DNA of 51,006 nucleotides from Singulisphaera sp. GP187 (lineage in GTDB: Bacteria; Planctomycetota; UBA1135; UBA2386), in the NCBI GenBank assembly GCA_945871815.1, contig CAMBXM010000007.1, positions 1-51,006 on the forward strand, written 5' to 3'. Both the position numbers and the translations under genes were made by a program. The notes beneath the pieces are model-generated. The model ran no database searches. It was given only the letters and a program-made list of their open reading frames with translations, and was not told where the DNA came from. Shown piece by piece: positions 42,329 to 50,340 of the stretch. How positions within the stretch are numbered: the first letter of the stretch is position 1; every line of letters starts with the position of its first letter.

Positions 42329-42579
42329 CGTCGAGTTTGGACCCGTCATCGTTGCCGGCCGCGCCAGTAACGCCATTCCAGCAGCAGCAGGACCGCAAGC
42401 AGACCAAGGCGTCGCTCATCGGGTTTTACCTGAGCTGCGCCGGCGTCGCGCTGGGTACGACCGTCGGCGCTGCCGGCTTTCTGTGGTACGAGAGCAAGCC
42501 CTGGCTGGTGTTTGGCGTGATCGCGACCGTGACCTGCACGGGGACTTGCTACCGATCGCTCAGCCGCATGCGCCGCTGA
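42325..42579 (+). CDS. Small two-helix membrane protein
   Basis: An 84-residue protein of unknown function. After a Pro/Gln-rich start it has two membrane helices (LIGFYLSCAGVALGTTVGAAGF and PWLVFGVIATVTCTGTCY) and a basic end. The TTG at 42325 overlaps the stop of the GT2-FemAB gene (TTGA), the same coupling pattern seen through the locus, and no ATG lies between it and the first helix; the open frame upstream only shadows the fusion gene. A transport or scaffold role is conceivable but not shown. Confidence 0.6.
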   Translation: MTSSLDPSSLPAAPVTPFQQQQDRKQTKASLIGFYLSCAGVALGTTVGAAGFLWYESKPWLVFGVIATVTCTGTCYRSLSRMRR

Positions 42580-42671
42580 GCGGTTGACCTTGGCTTGTAG
42601 GCCAAGGGCGCAGTGGGATGGCTCGCCGGGCGACGTTTTGGTCCGTCTCACGTATGGTGCCGCCTCCCTGT

Positions 42672-43265
42672 ATGGCTGACGACGAAGCGAAACTGACCGA
42701 GCAACTGCGCGCGGGTGACGATGCCGCCTTCGCTCCCCTGTTCGAGGCCCAGCGCGATCGCTTGCGCCGCATGGTGCAGTTCCGGCTCGATCCTCGCCTG
42801 TTCGGTCGCATCGATCCGGAGGACGTCGTGCAGGAGGTCTATCTGGCGGCGCAGCAACGGCTCTATGCCTTCCGTGGCGACCAACACCCACTGCCACTGT
42901 GGCTGCGATTGGTGGGGCAGCAGACCCTGATCGACCTGCATCGCCGCCACCTGGGGGCCAGCAAGCGCAGCGCTGCCAAGGAACGAGCCTTTGCCAATAG
43001 CCACGGGCTCTCTGGCTTCATCGCGGGTTCGCTGACGTCGCCGAGCCAAGCGGCGATGCGCGACGAACAAAAGCAGCAACTAACGGTCGCGCTGGACTCG
43101 ATGGACGAGATCGATCGCGAAGTACTGACGCTGCGCCACTTCGAAGATCTGACCAACAAGGAGGTCGCTGAGTTGCTCGGCATCGGCGAGAACGCCGCGA
43201 GCAATCGCTACGTCCGCGCCCTGACCCGTTTGAAGGGACTGCTCGGCGGGTTCCAGGCGCCGTAG
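42672..43265 (+). CDS. ECF-type RNA polymerase sigma factor
   Basis: A 197-residue extracytoplasmic-function sigma factor. Region 2 contains LFEAQRDRLRRMVQFRLDP and RIDPEDVVQEVYLAA, and region 4 has LTNKEVAELLGIGENAASNRYVRALTRLKG as its DNA-recognition helix-turn-helix (in pieces: KEVAELLGIGENAAS). The ATG at 42672 opens the conserved part. It lies three bases before a Ser/Thr kinase gene, the ECF-kinase pairing common in planctomycetes, so the kinase may control it by phosphorylation. No anti-sigma factor gene is present. Confidence 0.92.
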   Translation: MADDEAKLTEQLRAGDDAAFAPLFEAQRDRLRRMVQFRLDPRLFGRIDPEDVVQEVYLAAQQRLYAFRGDQHPLPLWLRLVGQQTLIDLHRRHLGASKRSAAKERAFANSHGLSGFIAGSLTSPSQAAMRDEQKQQLTVALDSMDEIDREVLTLRHFEDLTNKEVAELLGIGENAASNRYVRALTRLKGLLGGFQAP

Positions 43266-43268
43266 GCG

Positions 43269-46034
43269 ATGAGCGACCGCGACGGAATTCAGGGCGAGAG
43301 TCGGGAGCCCTTGGATCTACTGGCTGAGGAGTTCCTGCAACGGGTCCGCAAGGGCGAGTCGATCTCCGCCAGACAGTTTGCAGCGCTCCATCCGGCGCAT
43401 GGTCAAGAACTGAGCGACCTGCTGGATACGCTGCTTCTGCTCGAGAACGCGAAGCGCGACCGCGAGACCTCGGTATCCGGTGGTCGTCGCCTGCAACTGC
43501 CGAAGCTCGAACGACTCGGCGAATATCGAATCGTGCGCGAAGTCGGGCGCGGCGGCATGGGCGTCGTCTTCGAGGCCGTGCAGGAATCGCTCGATCGACG
43601 CGTGGCCCTCAAGGTCTTGCCGCAAGCCAGCCTACTGAGTGGCAACCAGCTCGAGCGCTTCCGTCGAGAGGCGCAGACGGCGGCGCGGTTGCACCACACG
43701 CACATCGTGCCGGTGTTCGACAGCGGTGAGGCCGACGGGTTGCACTTCTACGCCATGCAGTTCATCGATGGCCGCAGCCTCGACATGGTCGTGAAATCGC
43801 TACGTGCGGAACCGTCTTCGGGGGCGTCGACCGTGCTGCGCGATCGTTGTCGTCTGGCCGCGCGGCTTGGCGCCGAGGTCGCCGATGCGCTCCATCACGC
43901 CCACCAGCAAGGGACGCTCCACCGGGATGTCAAGCCGGCGAACTTGTTGCTTGATGGCGACGAACACGTCTGGGTGACGGACTTCGGCCTCGCAAAAGCC
44001 CTGCAGCACGATGGCCTCACGCACACGGGCGATGTCCTCGGCACGCTGCAGTACATGGCGCCCGAGCAGTTCTCCGGGCACTACGACGCGCGCAGCGAGG
44101 TGTACGCGCTCGGCGCGACGCTGTTCGAACTGATCGCCTTGCGACCGGCCTTTGCCGCCGAATCGCGAGCGGAATTGATCGACCGCATCCGCGCCGGTCG
44201 CTGCGAACGACTCCGCCGCTTGCTGCCAACGATCCCACATGACCTCGAGACCATCGTGGCGCGCGCGATGGCGATCGAGCCCGCCCGGCGTTACGCGACC
44301 GCCGCGGAGTTCGGGAGCGACCTTCGAGCGTATCTCGAAGATCGTCCGATCGCGGCGCGGCGTCAGTCGGGTCTGGAATTGCTCAGCGGCTGGTGCCGCC
44401 GCAATCGGGCACTCGCCTCGGCTGGCGTCATCGCCGTGGTCGCAACGGTCACGGCAGCCGTTGTTGGCTGGAGCGCGTACTGGACCACAAGGGAGGCGCT
44501 GAACCTTCGGACCGCCAGCGAACGCGCCGCAATCCAGAGCCAGCAAGCTGCGCTACAAGCCAGCGAACGCGATCGAGCCAACCTCGAGGACACGTTGGAG
44601 GTCTTCGAGGACGTGTTCGATACGATTGTCGGCCCCGACCCGCTCTATGCCCTCCTCGAAGACGCGGAGGAGAATGGTGCAACCGTCACTGCCTTGCGAG
44701 CACCGGTCGACACCAACGCGCTCGCGCTGCTCGAGCGCATGCTCGACTTCTACGACAAGTTCGCCGAGCGCAATCGCGACAACGCAACTCTTCGCCATCA
44801 GACGGCGCGCAGCTATGCCCGCGTCGGCACCATCCAGGAGCGCCTCGGCGCGCACGACGAGGCGGTGGCGGCCTACGAGCGAGCAGCGACGCTGCTGCGT
44901 GAGATCGGGGACCCTGAACAAAAGGACGAACTCGCAGCCCTGTTGCAGGAGCTGGGGCAGGTGCAAGTCCGTCGCGGGCAGCCCCGAGTCGCGGCTTCGT
45001 GCTACTCACAGTCGCTAGAGATCCTGGAGAAGGGGGCGGTCGATCCCTTGCCCAAGGTGCGCTGGCTCGGCGCGCGTGCGCACTATCTGCTGGCAACTGT
45101 GCCGGGATTTCGTGAAGGCCGCGGTGAACTGATGCGGGGCTTTGCCGGTGGTCCTGCGGGAGGCGCAGATGCATTACCGCGTGCGCGACGCAATGCGGCT
45201 CGCGAACGGCGCCGAGACTCCGAGCCTTCGCTTGCTCCACCGCGAGATCCGCTCGCCGAGCCGTCCTTTGCCCAGTTGCAGCAACAGGCGCGCGGGCACA
45301 TCGAGGCGGCCCTTCTGACCCTGCGGGCTCTCTTGGCCGAGGATCAAGAGAGCTCCGAGTATCGGTTTCTGCTCGCCCGCTGTTTGATCGAGCAAGCGCG
45401 AATGGCGGGGCGCGCGGAGCCCAACCTTTTGAGTGCCTCGATGCAGGAAGCGCTCGCCATCCTGAAGCAGCTCGTGGCCGAGCAACCAAAGAACGACGCC
45501 TATCGATTTGAGTTGTGCGAGGCGCAGTTGCCACCTTCTCGGGCACGCAGTCCGGGCGGCCCGACGCCTGCGGTCCTCGAACAATTGGTGTCCGAGGCGC
45601 GGACGCTGGTGGAGCACCAACCGCTGCATCCTGAGTTTCAGGCCTTGCTCGCGCGCGCCCTCAGTTTGTGGGGGAGTCGCGTCCACGAAGCCGAGTCGCA
45701 ACGAGATCCGCGCGCTGGTCTGGCACCGTTGGAAGAAGCGCTGGCGTTGCAGCGCACGCTTGGTACCGACCGGAAGCCGAGGGAGCCGCGATTCGCGGCG
45801 GAAGAGATGCAGACGATGCGGCGAATCGTTCGCGTCAAGTTGGATGCCGGAGACGTGGAGGCCGCCAAGACAACTGCACGGCAACTGGTGACCAGCTTGA
45901 TCGCCGCGCAGCGCGAGGGTGGCGGCTTCGGACGACTCGAAGACCGGCTCGGCGATCTTCCTCAGCTCCTGCAGCGCTTGGGCCTAAGCGAACTGATGCG
46001 GGAACTCGAGGAAGCGGAGCGGCGACGGCGCTGA
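43269..46034 (+). CDS. Membrane Ser/Thr protein kinase with C-terminal TPR-like region
   Basis: The 921-residue product carries a short planctomycete-type N-terminal region, then a Hanks-type kinase domain (about 86-360) with GRGGMG (94-99), Lys115 in ALKVL, HRDVKPANLLL (218-228), DFG (238-240) and APE (264-266). A membrane helix (AGVIAVVATVTAAVVGW) lies near residues 385-401. The rest is helical and TPR-like, for example YARVGTIQERLGAHDEAVAAYERAA, seen near residue 530. Such kinases sit with the catalytic part in the cytoplasm. It probably acts on the adjacent sigma factor. All catalytic residues are intact. Confidence 0.92.
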   Translation: MSDRDGIQGESREPLDLLAEEFLQRVRKGESISARQFAALHPAHGQELSDLLDTLLLLENAKRDRETSVSGGRRLQLPKLERLGEYRIVREVGRGGMGVVFEAVQESLDRRVALKVLPQASLLSGNQLERFRREAQTAARLHHTHIVPVFDSGEADGLHFYAMQFIDGRSLDMVVKSLRAEPSSGASTVLRDRCRLAARLGAEVADALHHAHQQGTLHRDVKPANLLLDGDEHVWVTDFGLAKALQHDGLTHTGDVLGTLQYMAPEQFSGHYDARSEVYALGATLFELIALRPAFAAESRAELIDRIRAGRCERLRRLLPTIPHDLETIVARAMAIEPARRYATAAEFGSDLRAYLEDRPIAARRQSGLELLSGWCRRNRALASAGVIAVVATVTAAVVGWSAYWTTREALNLRTASERAAIQSQQAALQASERDRANLEDTLEVFEDVFDTIVGPDPLYALLEDAEENGATVTALRAPVDTNALALLERMLDFYDKFAERNRDNATLRHQTARSYARVGTIQERLGAHDEAVAAYERAATLLREIGDPEQKDELAALLQELGQVQVRRGQPRVAASCYSQSLEILEKGAVDPLPKVRWLGARAHYLLATVPGFREGRGELMRGFAGGPAGGADALPRARRNAARERRRDSEPSLAPPRDPLAEPSFAQLQQQARGHIEAALLTLRALLAEDQESSEYRFLLARCLIEQARMAGRAEPNLLSASMQEALAILKQLVAEQPKNDAYRFELCEAQLPPSRARSPGGPTPAVLEQLVSEARTLVEHQPLHPEFQALLARALSLWGSRVHEAESQRDPRAGLAPLEEALALQRTLGTDRKPREPRFAAEEMQTMRRIVRVKLDAGDVEAAKTTARQLVTSLIAAQREGGGFGRLEDRLGDLPQLLQRLGLSELMRELEEAERRRR

Positions 46035-46049
46035 CCAGTCCGTTGCGTT

Positions 46050-46061
46050 GGCACCGGTGCC
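46050..46061. terminator. Palindrome between convergent genes, possible bidirectional terminator
   Basis: GGCACCGGTGCC is a perfect 12-base palindrome, flanked by TTG and GGCCAA which can extend the pairing. It is centred in the 42 bases between the converging kinase and DUF1501 genes. No T-tract follows on either strand, so termination is a guess from position. Confidence 0.35.
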
Positions 46062-46076
46062 GGCCAAGCATCGGCA

Positions 46077-47516
46077 TCAGGCAAGAATCGCCTGGGCGAC
46101 CTTGCCGTGAACATCCGTCAAGCGGAAGTCGCGACCCGAATGCCGGAAGACCAGTCGCTCGTGGTCCAGCCCGAGCAGGTGCAGCAGGGTCGCGTGCAGG
46201 TCGTGCACATGCATGGCATCCTCCTGCGCGTAGTAGCCGTAGTCATCCGTGCCGCCGTAGGAGAAGCCAGCCTTGACGCCGCCGCCAGCTAGGAAGTGCG
46301 TGAACCCGTGGGGATTGTGGTCGCGTCCGCTGCCACCCTCGCTGGTTGGAGTGCGCCCAAACTCGCCACCCCACCAGACCAGTGTGTCCTCGAGCATGCC
46401 GCGACGCTCCAGATCGGTCAGCAGGGCGGCGATCGGTTGGTCGACCTCGCCGGCATTCTTGCGGTGGTCGGGCTCGAGGTTGCTGTGTTGGTCCCACTTG
46501 TAGCTGTGGGTGCACTGAACGAAGCGCACGCCGGATTCGAGCATGCGCCGGGCCATCAGGCACTGGCGCCCGAAGTTCTGGGTGCGGGCCTCATCAAGTC
46601 CGTAGAGCGTCTTCGTGGCTTGGCTCTCGGCATCCACGTCGAGCACCGAGCTGGCTTCGAGCTGCATGCGAAACGCCAACTCGAACGAGGCGATGCGCGA
46701 GCGCAGTACCGGATCTTCCTCTCTGGTGCTCGCGTGTTCCTCGTTGAAGTGCGCCAGAAGATCCAGTTGCTGGCGCTGGACCGAGCGTGACAAGTCGCCG
46801 CGACGGAGGAACTTCACGCTCGCTTCCTTGGCGTCCACGCTGGCGTTGCCGAGCGGTGTGCCTTGGTAGAGCGCCGGCAAGAACGCCGACGACCAGTTGT
46901 TCACGCCGCCGTGGCCGAGGGTGGGGCAGATCGTGACGAAACCGGGCAGGTTCTGATTCTCGGTGCCAAGCCCGTGCACTACCCAACTGCCCATCGACGG
47001 CCTCACCAGCGTATCGCTGCCGGTGTGGATCTTGAGGAGGGCGCCGCCGTGAGCATCATTGCTGCCGTGCAGGCCCTTCAAGAAGCAGATGCGATCGGCG
47101 CAGCGTGCTAGGTGCGGAAAAAGTTCGCTGATCCACGCACCGGACTGACCGTGCTGCGCGAAGCGGAACGGCGAGCCGAGTAGGTTGCCGGTCTCGGCAA
47201 AGGTGACCCGCGGCTTGGCAAACGGCAGGGGCTTGCCGTGATCGCGCTGCAACAACGGCTTGTAGTCGAAGGTGTCGACCTGCGAAGGGCCGCCATGCAT
47301 GAACAAGAACACCACCCGCTTCGCACGGGCGGCAAGGTGAGGCCGGCGCGGTTGCAGCGTCGGCGTCTCGTGAGCGAGCGGGGATTGCGTGGCCCGCAGC
47401 ATGTGCGCGAGTGCCAGCATCGGCAGCCCCATCGCGGCGGAGCGCAGCCACTCGCGTCGACTGTGAGTGGCACCGTGCGCTGCGTTGTGAGTGATGCAAT
47501 CGGCGTCGTGGTGCAT
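46077..47516 (-). CDS. DUF1501 domain-containing protein (Tat-exported)
   Basis: A 479-residue member of the DUF1501 family, which is strongly expanded in planctomycetes. The N-terminus has a Tat signal (SRREWLRSAAMGLPML). The core belongs to the alkaline-phosphatase/sulfatase-like fold: VVFLFMHGGPSQVDTFDYKP opens it, and WWGGEFGRTPTSEGGSGRDHNPHGF closes the metal-site region (in pieces, GGEFGRTP and GRDHNPHGF). The last block has HATLLHLLGLDHERL. The activity is unproven. It follows the DUF1549/DUF1553 gene by ten bases; the two families usually occur together. Confidence 0.92.
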   Translation of the reverse strand: MHHDADCITHNAAHGATHSRREWLRSAAMGLPMLALAHMLRATQSPLAHETPTLQPRRPHLAARAKRVVFLFMHGGPSQVDTFDYKPLLQRDHGKPLPFAKPRVTFAETGNLLGSPFRFAQHGQSGAWISELFPHLARCADRICFLKGLHGSNDAHGGALLKIHTGSDTLVRPSMGSWVVHGLGTENQNLPGFVTICPTLGHGGVNNWSSAFLPALYQGTPLGNASVDAKEASVKFLRRGDLSRSVQRQQLDLLAHFNEEHASTREEDPVLRSRIASFELAFRMQLEASSVLDVDAESQATKTLYGLDEARTQNFGRQCLMARRMLESGVRFVQCTHSYKWDQHSNLEPDHRKNAGEVDQPIAALLTDLERRGMLEDTLVWWGGEFGRTPTSEGGSGRDHNPHGFTHFLAGGGVKAGFSYGGTDDYGYYAQEDAMHVHDLHATLLHLLGLDHERLVFRHSGRDFRLTDVHGKVAQAILA

Positions 47517-47526
47517 GGCGGCAGGC

Positions 47527-50235
47527 TCAGTCGACGAAGACGAACTCGTTGGTCGCGAACAAGGCCTGGCACAGGCATGCGAGCCCCTTGTCCTCGAGGT
47601 CCTGCGCCAGCCAGTCGGCAGCGGCGGCAGTCTCGCGCGCGGTTGGCGGACGCTGCAGTGCGCGTTGCCAGAGCCAGACGAGCTGCTCCGCCGGCTCCGT
47701 GGCGGCCGCGGACGCCGCGGTGGCCAGAGCGCTGGCCTGTTCGATGGCGAACGGACTGTTCATCAGCAGGAGCGCCTGCAGGGCAACGGTGCTCTGTGGC
47801 CGCTGCTCCAGGTGAACGCTTGGGTCTGCGTAATCGAACACTGTAAACAGGTCGTACATCGCGTTGCGGATCACCGGCAGGTAGAGCGAGCGACGCGGTG
47901 CGTCGTAGCGCGCGCTGTCGCCGGACTGGTCGTTGGTGACGTAGCCGCGGTTGCCGACGCCGAGCAAGCTGCCGCCTTGTTTGCGATCCAAGGTGCCGGC
48001 GACAGCTAGGATCGAATCGCGAACTGCCTCAGCCGGTAGACGCTGGCGCGACCACCGCCAATACAGCCGGTTGTCGGCATCGACGATTTCGGCGTTGGCA
48101 TCGCCGCGAGCTGCTTGCTGCCAGGTCTCCGACAGGACGATCGTGCGCAGCAGACGACGAATCGACCAGCCATCCGCGACCAACGAGGCAGCGAGAGCCT
48201 CGAGGAGTGCAGGGTGCGTCGGCTCCTCGCCGCGGATGCCGAAATTGGATTCACTTCGTGCGAGCCCCTCGCCGAACGCGAACTGCCAGGTTCGATTGGC
48301 GGCGACGCGTGGGGTCAGCGGGTTCTTCGGATCGAAGATCCACTGAGCGAGCGCGAGACGGCCGCTGCCACTGCCGATAGGCGGCGACGCGATTTGCGTA
48401 GCCATGGCCGAGAGGAACCCGCGGGGCGTGGTTTCGGAAGCCAGCGTCAGGTGACTGCCACGAAGGTGCACGGGCAAGTCGACGACTTCGCCCTCGGTGA
48501 CGCAGAGCCCGTGGGGAGGCTCCTCGGGGACGGCGGCTTGCACGGCCGTCAGCGCGTCGGCGAGACGCTCGCGGACTAGGCGTCGCGCTGCGGGCAGCAG
48601 TTGGTAGCGCAGCGCGTCATCGAGTTCGAACAGCCCGCCGAAGCCGTGTAGCAAGCGCTGATCCGCGGTTTCGACTTCACCAACCGGTGCGAAGTCTGCC
48701 TGGGCAAACTTCGCCAAGCGCTGCTGCCATTCTGTGGCAACCTGTACGACCTCCATCGAATCCGCAGCGGCTGCGAAGGCGCGACCGATGGGACCGTCGG
48801 CGGCGGAAACCAGGAATGCTGCGTTGCGCACGGCAGCCGCCGCAAGGTCCATGGCCGGAGCCGCGGCGAGGAGCGGACGCAGGACCAAGCGGTCGAGGTG
48901 CGGCACGTTGTCACCAAGTGCCACAAGCCGCAGGGTGTGGCTTCCAGTGGTGACCGGAAACCTGCCGGCTTCGATCCAACGCTGGTGCTCAGGTCGCCAG
49001 CCGCCTGTCATCGCTGTTGCGCAGCGTGCGATCACAGCGACACCGTCGACCTCGACGCGCAGCGGTCGCGACTCGGCTGCGGCATAGCGCAGTTCCAACA
49101 GGTAGTCGCCGGGGCCGTGCGTGAGGGCGCTGGTGTCGAAGGTGTAGTCGGCGAACTGGCTACCTCCCGAGGCTGTGTGCAGGACTGCACAGCCCGGGGC
49201 GCCCCAGTGCGAATCGTCGCGCACTAGGTTGGTCGCGTCGGCACTCTCCGCCTCGCGAACCAGACTGCGGGCGGATTCGGCATAGCCGGCGATCAGGTAG
49301 TCGCCGATCCGCGGCGCGAGCCCGGAAGGCAGGCTACTCGCCACACCCTTGTCGAACTCCAGAAGCGCATTGGCGGCAGCTGTCCGTGCGCTGATCGCCG
49401 CTTCGCGCACCGCGAGGTCCGCGTTGGAGGCCAGTGGTTGCTCCAGCCACTGACTGACATGGCCCAGTTCGGCGAACGACTTGCTGCTCTTGAAGATGCC
49501 GGCAAGCGCGTAGTAATCGCGAGTCGGAACTGGATCGAACTTGTGGTCGTGGCAGCGGGCACAGCCGAGCGTGAGCCCGAGAAACGTCCGCCCGACCAGA
49601 TCGACCTGTTCATCGACGGTGTCGAGTACGAGCTTCTCCTTGTCTTGCTCGGCCAACATGCGCGGGCCGAGGGCCAAGAACCCGAGTGGCACGATGCGGT
49701 CTGCGCGCGGCGATGGATCGGTCTCGGGCAGCAAGTCGCCGGCGAGTTGCAGGGTGCCAAAGCGGTCGTAGGGCACGTCTTCCTGCATTGCGCGAACGAC
49801 CCAGTCGCGGTAGCGATAGGCGTTGGCGAAGGCGAGGTTCTCGTCGAGACCGTTGCTGTCGCTGTAGCGCGCGAGGTCGAGCCAGCGCCGCGCTAGATGT
49901 TCGGCGCATTCGGGCGAGGCGAGCAAGCGGTCGATGCAGTTGGCGAAGGCATCGGCGTCCGGGTCGGCGATGAAGTCGGCGACTTGCTGCGGCGACGGCG
50001 GCAGACCAGTCAGCATCAGGGCCGCTCGGCGCAGCAAGGTGCGACGATCCGCCTTCGGTGCGCGCGAGAGCCCCAGTGGCTGCAGTCGTTCGTCGACGAG
50101 TTGGTCGATGCGCGGTGACTCGATCGGAGCCGAACAGGACGGCAGCGGTTGCATCGACCACAGCGTGGGCTCCGGACCGACTTGCGCGCGGAGCGACGAG
50201 GCGACGACCGCAATTGCGAGTAGAGCACGCAGCAT
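47527..50235 (-). CDS. DUF1549/DUF1553 (PSD1-type) protein with an inserted carbohydrate-binding-like domain
   Basis: A 902-residue exported protein with a signal peptide (MLRALLAIAVVASSLRA). DUF1549 spans about 40-250 and ends with the CXXCH site CARCHDHKFDP (Cys225, Cys228, His229). Residues 327-455 form a beta-rich insert (DYLLELRYAAAESRPLRVEVDG) resembling carbohydrate-binding modules. DUF1553 covers the end (RLALAQWIFDPKNPLTPRV, RRLLRTIVLSETWQ). The N-terminal cytochrome c domain of many PSD1 proteins is absent. The ATG at 50235 is used because it opens the signal peptide. A planctomycete-typical partner of the DUF1501 gene that follows; possibly involved in polysaccharide use. Confidence 0.9.
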   Translation of the reverse strand: MLRALLAIAVVASSLRAQVGPEPTLWSMQPLPSCSAPIESPRIDQLVDERLQPLGLSRAPKADRRTLLRRAALMLTGLPPSPQQVADFIADPDADAFANCIDRLLASPECAEHLARRWLDLARYSDSNGLDENLAFANAYRYRDWVVRAMQEDVPYDRFGTLQLAGDLLPETDPSPRADRIVPLGFLALGPRMLAEQDKEKLVLDTVDEQVDLVGRTFLGLTLGCARCHDHKFDPVPTRDYYALAGIFKSSKSFAELGHVSQWLEQPLASNADLAVREAAISARTAAANALLEFDKGVASSLPSGLAPRIGDYLIAGYAESARSLVREAESADATNLVRDDSHWGAPGCAVLHTASGGSQFADYTFDTSALTHGPGDYLLELRYAAAESRPLRVEVDGVAVIARCATAMTGGWRPEHQRWIEAGRFPVTTGSHTLRLVALGDNVPHLDRLVLRPLLAAAPAMDLAAAAVRNAAFLVSAADGPIGRAFAAAADSMEVVQVATEWQQRLAKFAQADFAPVGEVETADQRLLHGFGGLFELDDALRYQLLPAARRLVRERLADALTAVQAAVPEEPPHGLCVTEGEVVDLPVHLRGSHLTLASETTPRGFLSAMATQIASPPIGSGSGRLALAQWIFDPKNPLTPRVAANRTWQFAFGEGLARSESNFGIRGEEPTHPALLEALAASLVADGWSIRRLLRTIVLSETWQQAARGDANAEIVDADNRLYWRWSRQRLPAEAVRDSILAVAGTLDRKQGGSLLGVGNRGYVTNDQSGDSARYDAPRRSLYLPVIRNAMYDLFTVFDYADPSVHLEQRPQSTVALQALLLMNSPFAIEQASALATAASAAATEPAEQLVWLWQRALQRPPTARETAAAADWLAQDLEDKGLACLCQALFATNEFVFVD

Positions 50236-50314
50236 GCGGCCCACGAGCCTAGCGTGTTGTCTGCAGGATGGGCAGCAGGGAATGAGCCTGCCTCCGTTTC
50301 GCGAGACCGCGCTT

Positions 50315-50331
50315 GTTGCCGGGCAGGCAAC
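50315..50331 (+). promoter_or_regulatory. Small hairpin upstream of the last gene
   Basis: GTTGCC (50315-50320) and GGCAAC (50326-50331) pair perfectly around GGGCA. The element ends nine bases before the ATG at 50341 and could hide the ribosome site. Six base pairs may also arise by chance. Confidence 0.3.
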
Positions 50332-50340
50332 GTGTACCCC

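Noticed and set aside
46050-46061. Palindrome as an operator
   Set aside because: It lies between convergent genes, so no promoter is expected; termination is the simpler reading.
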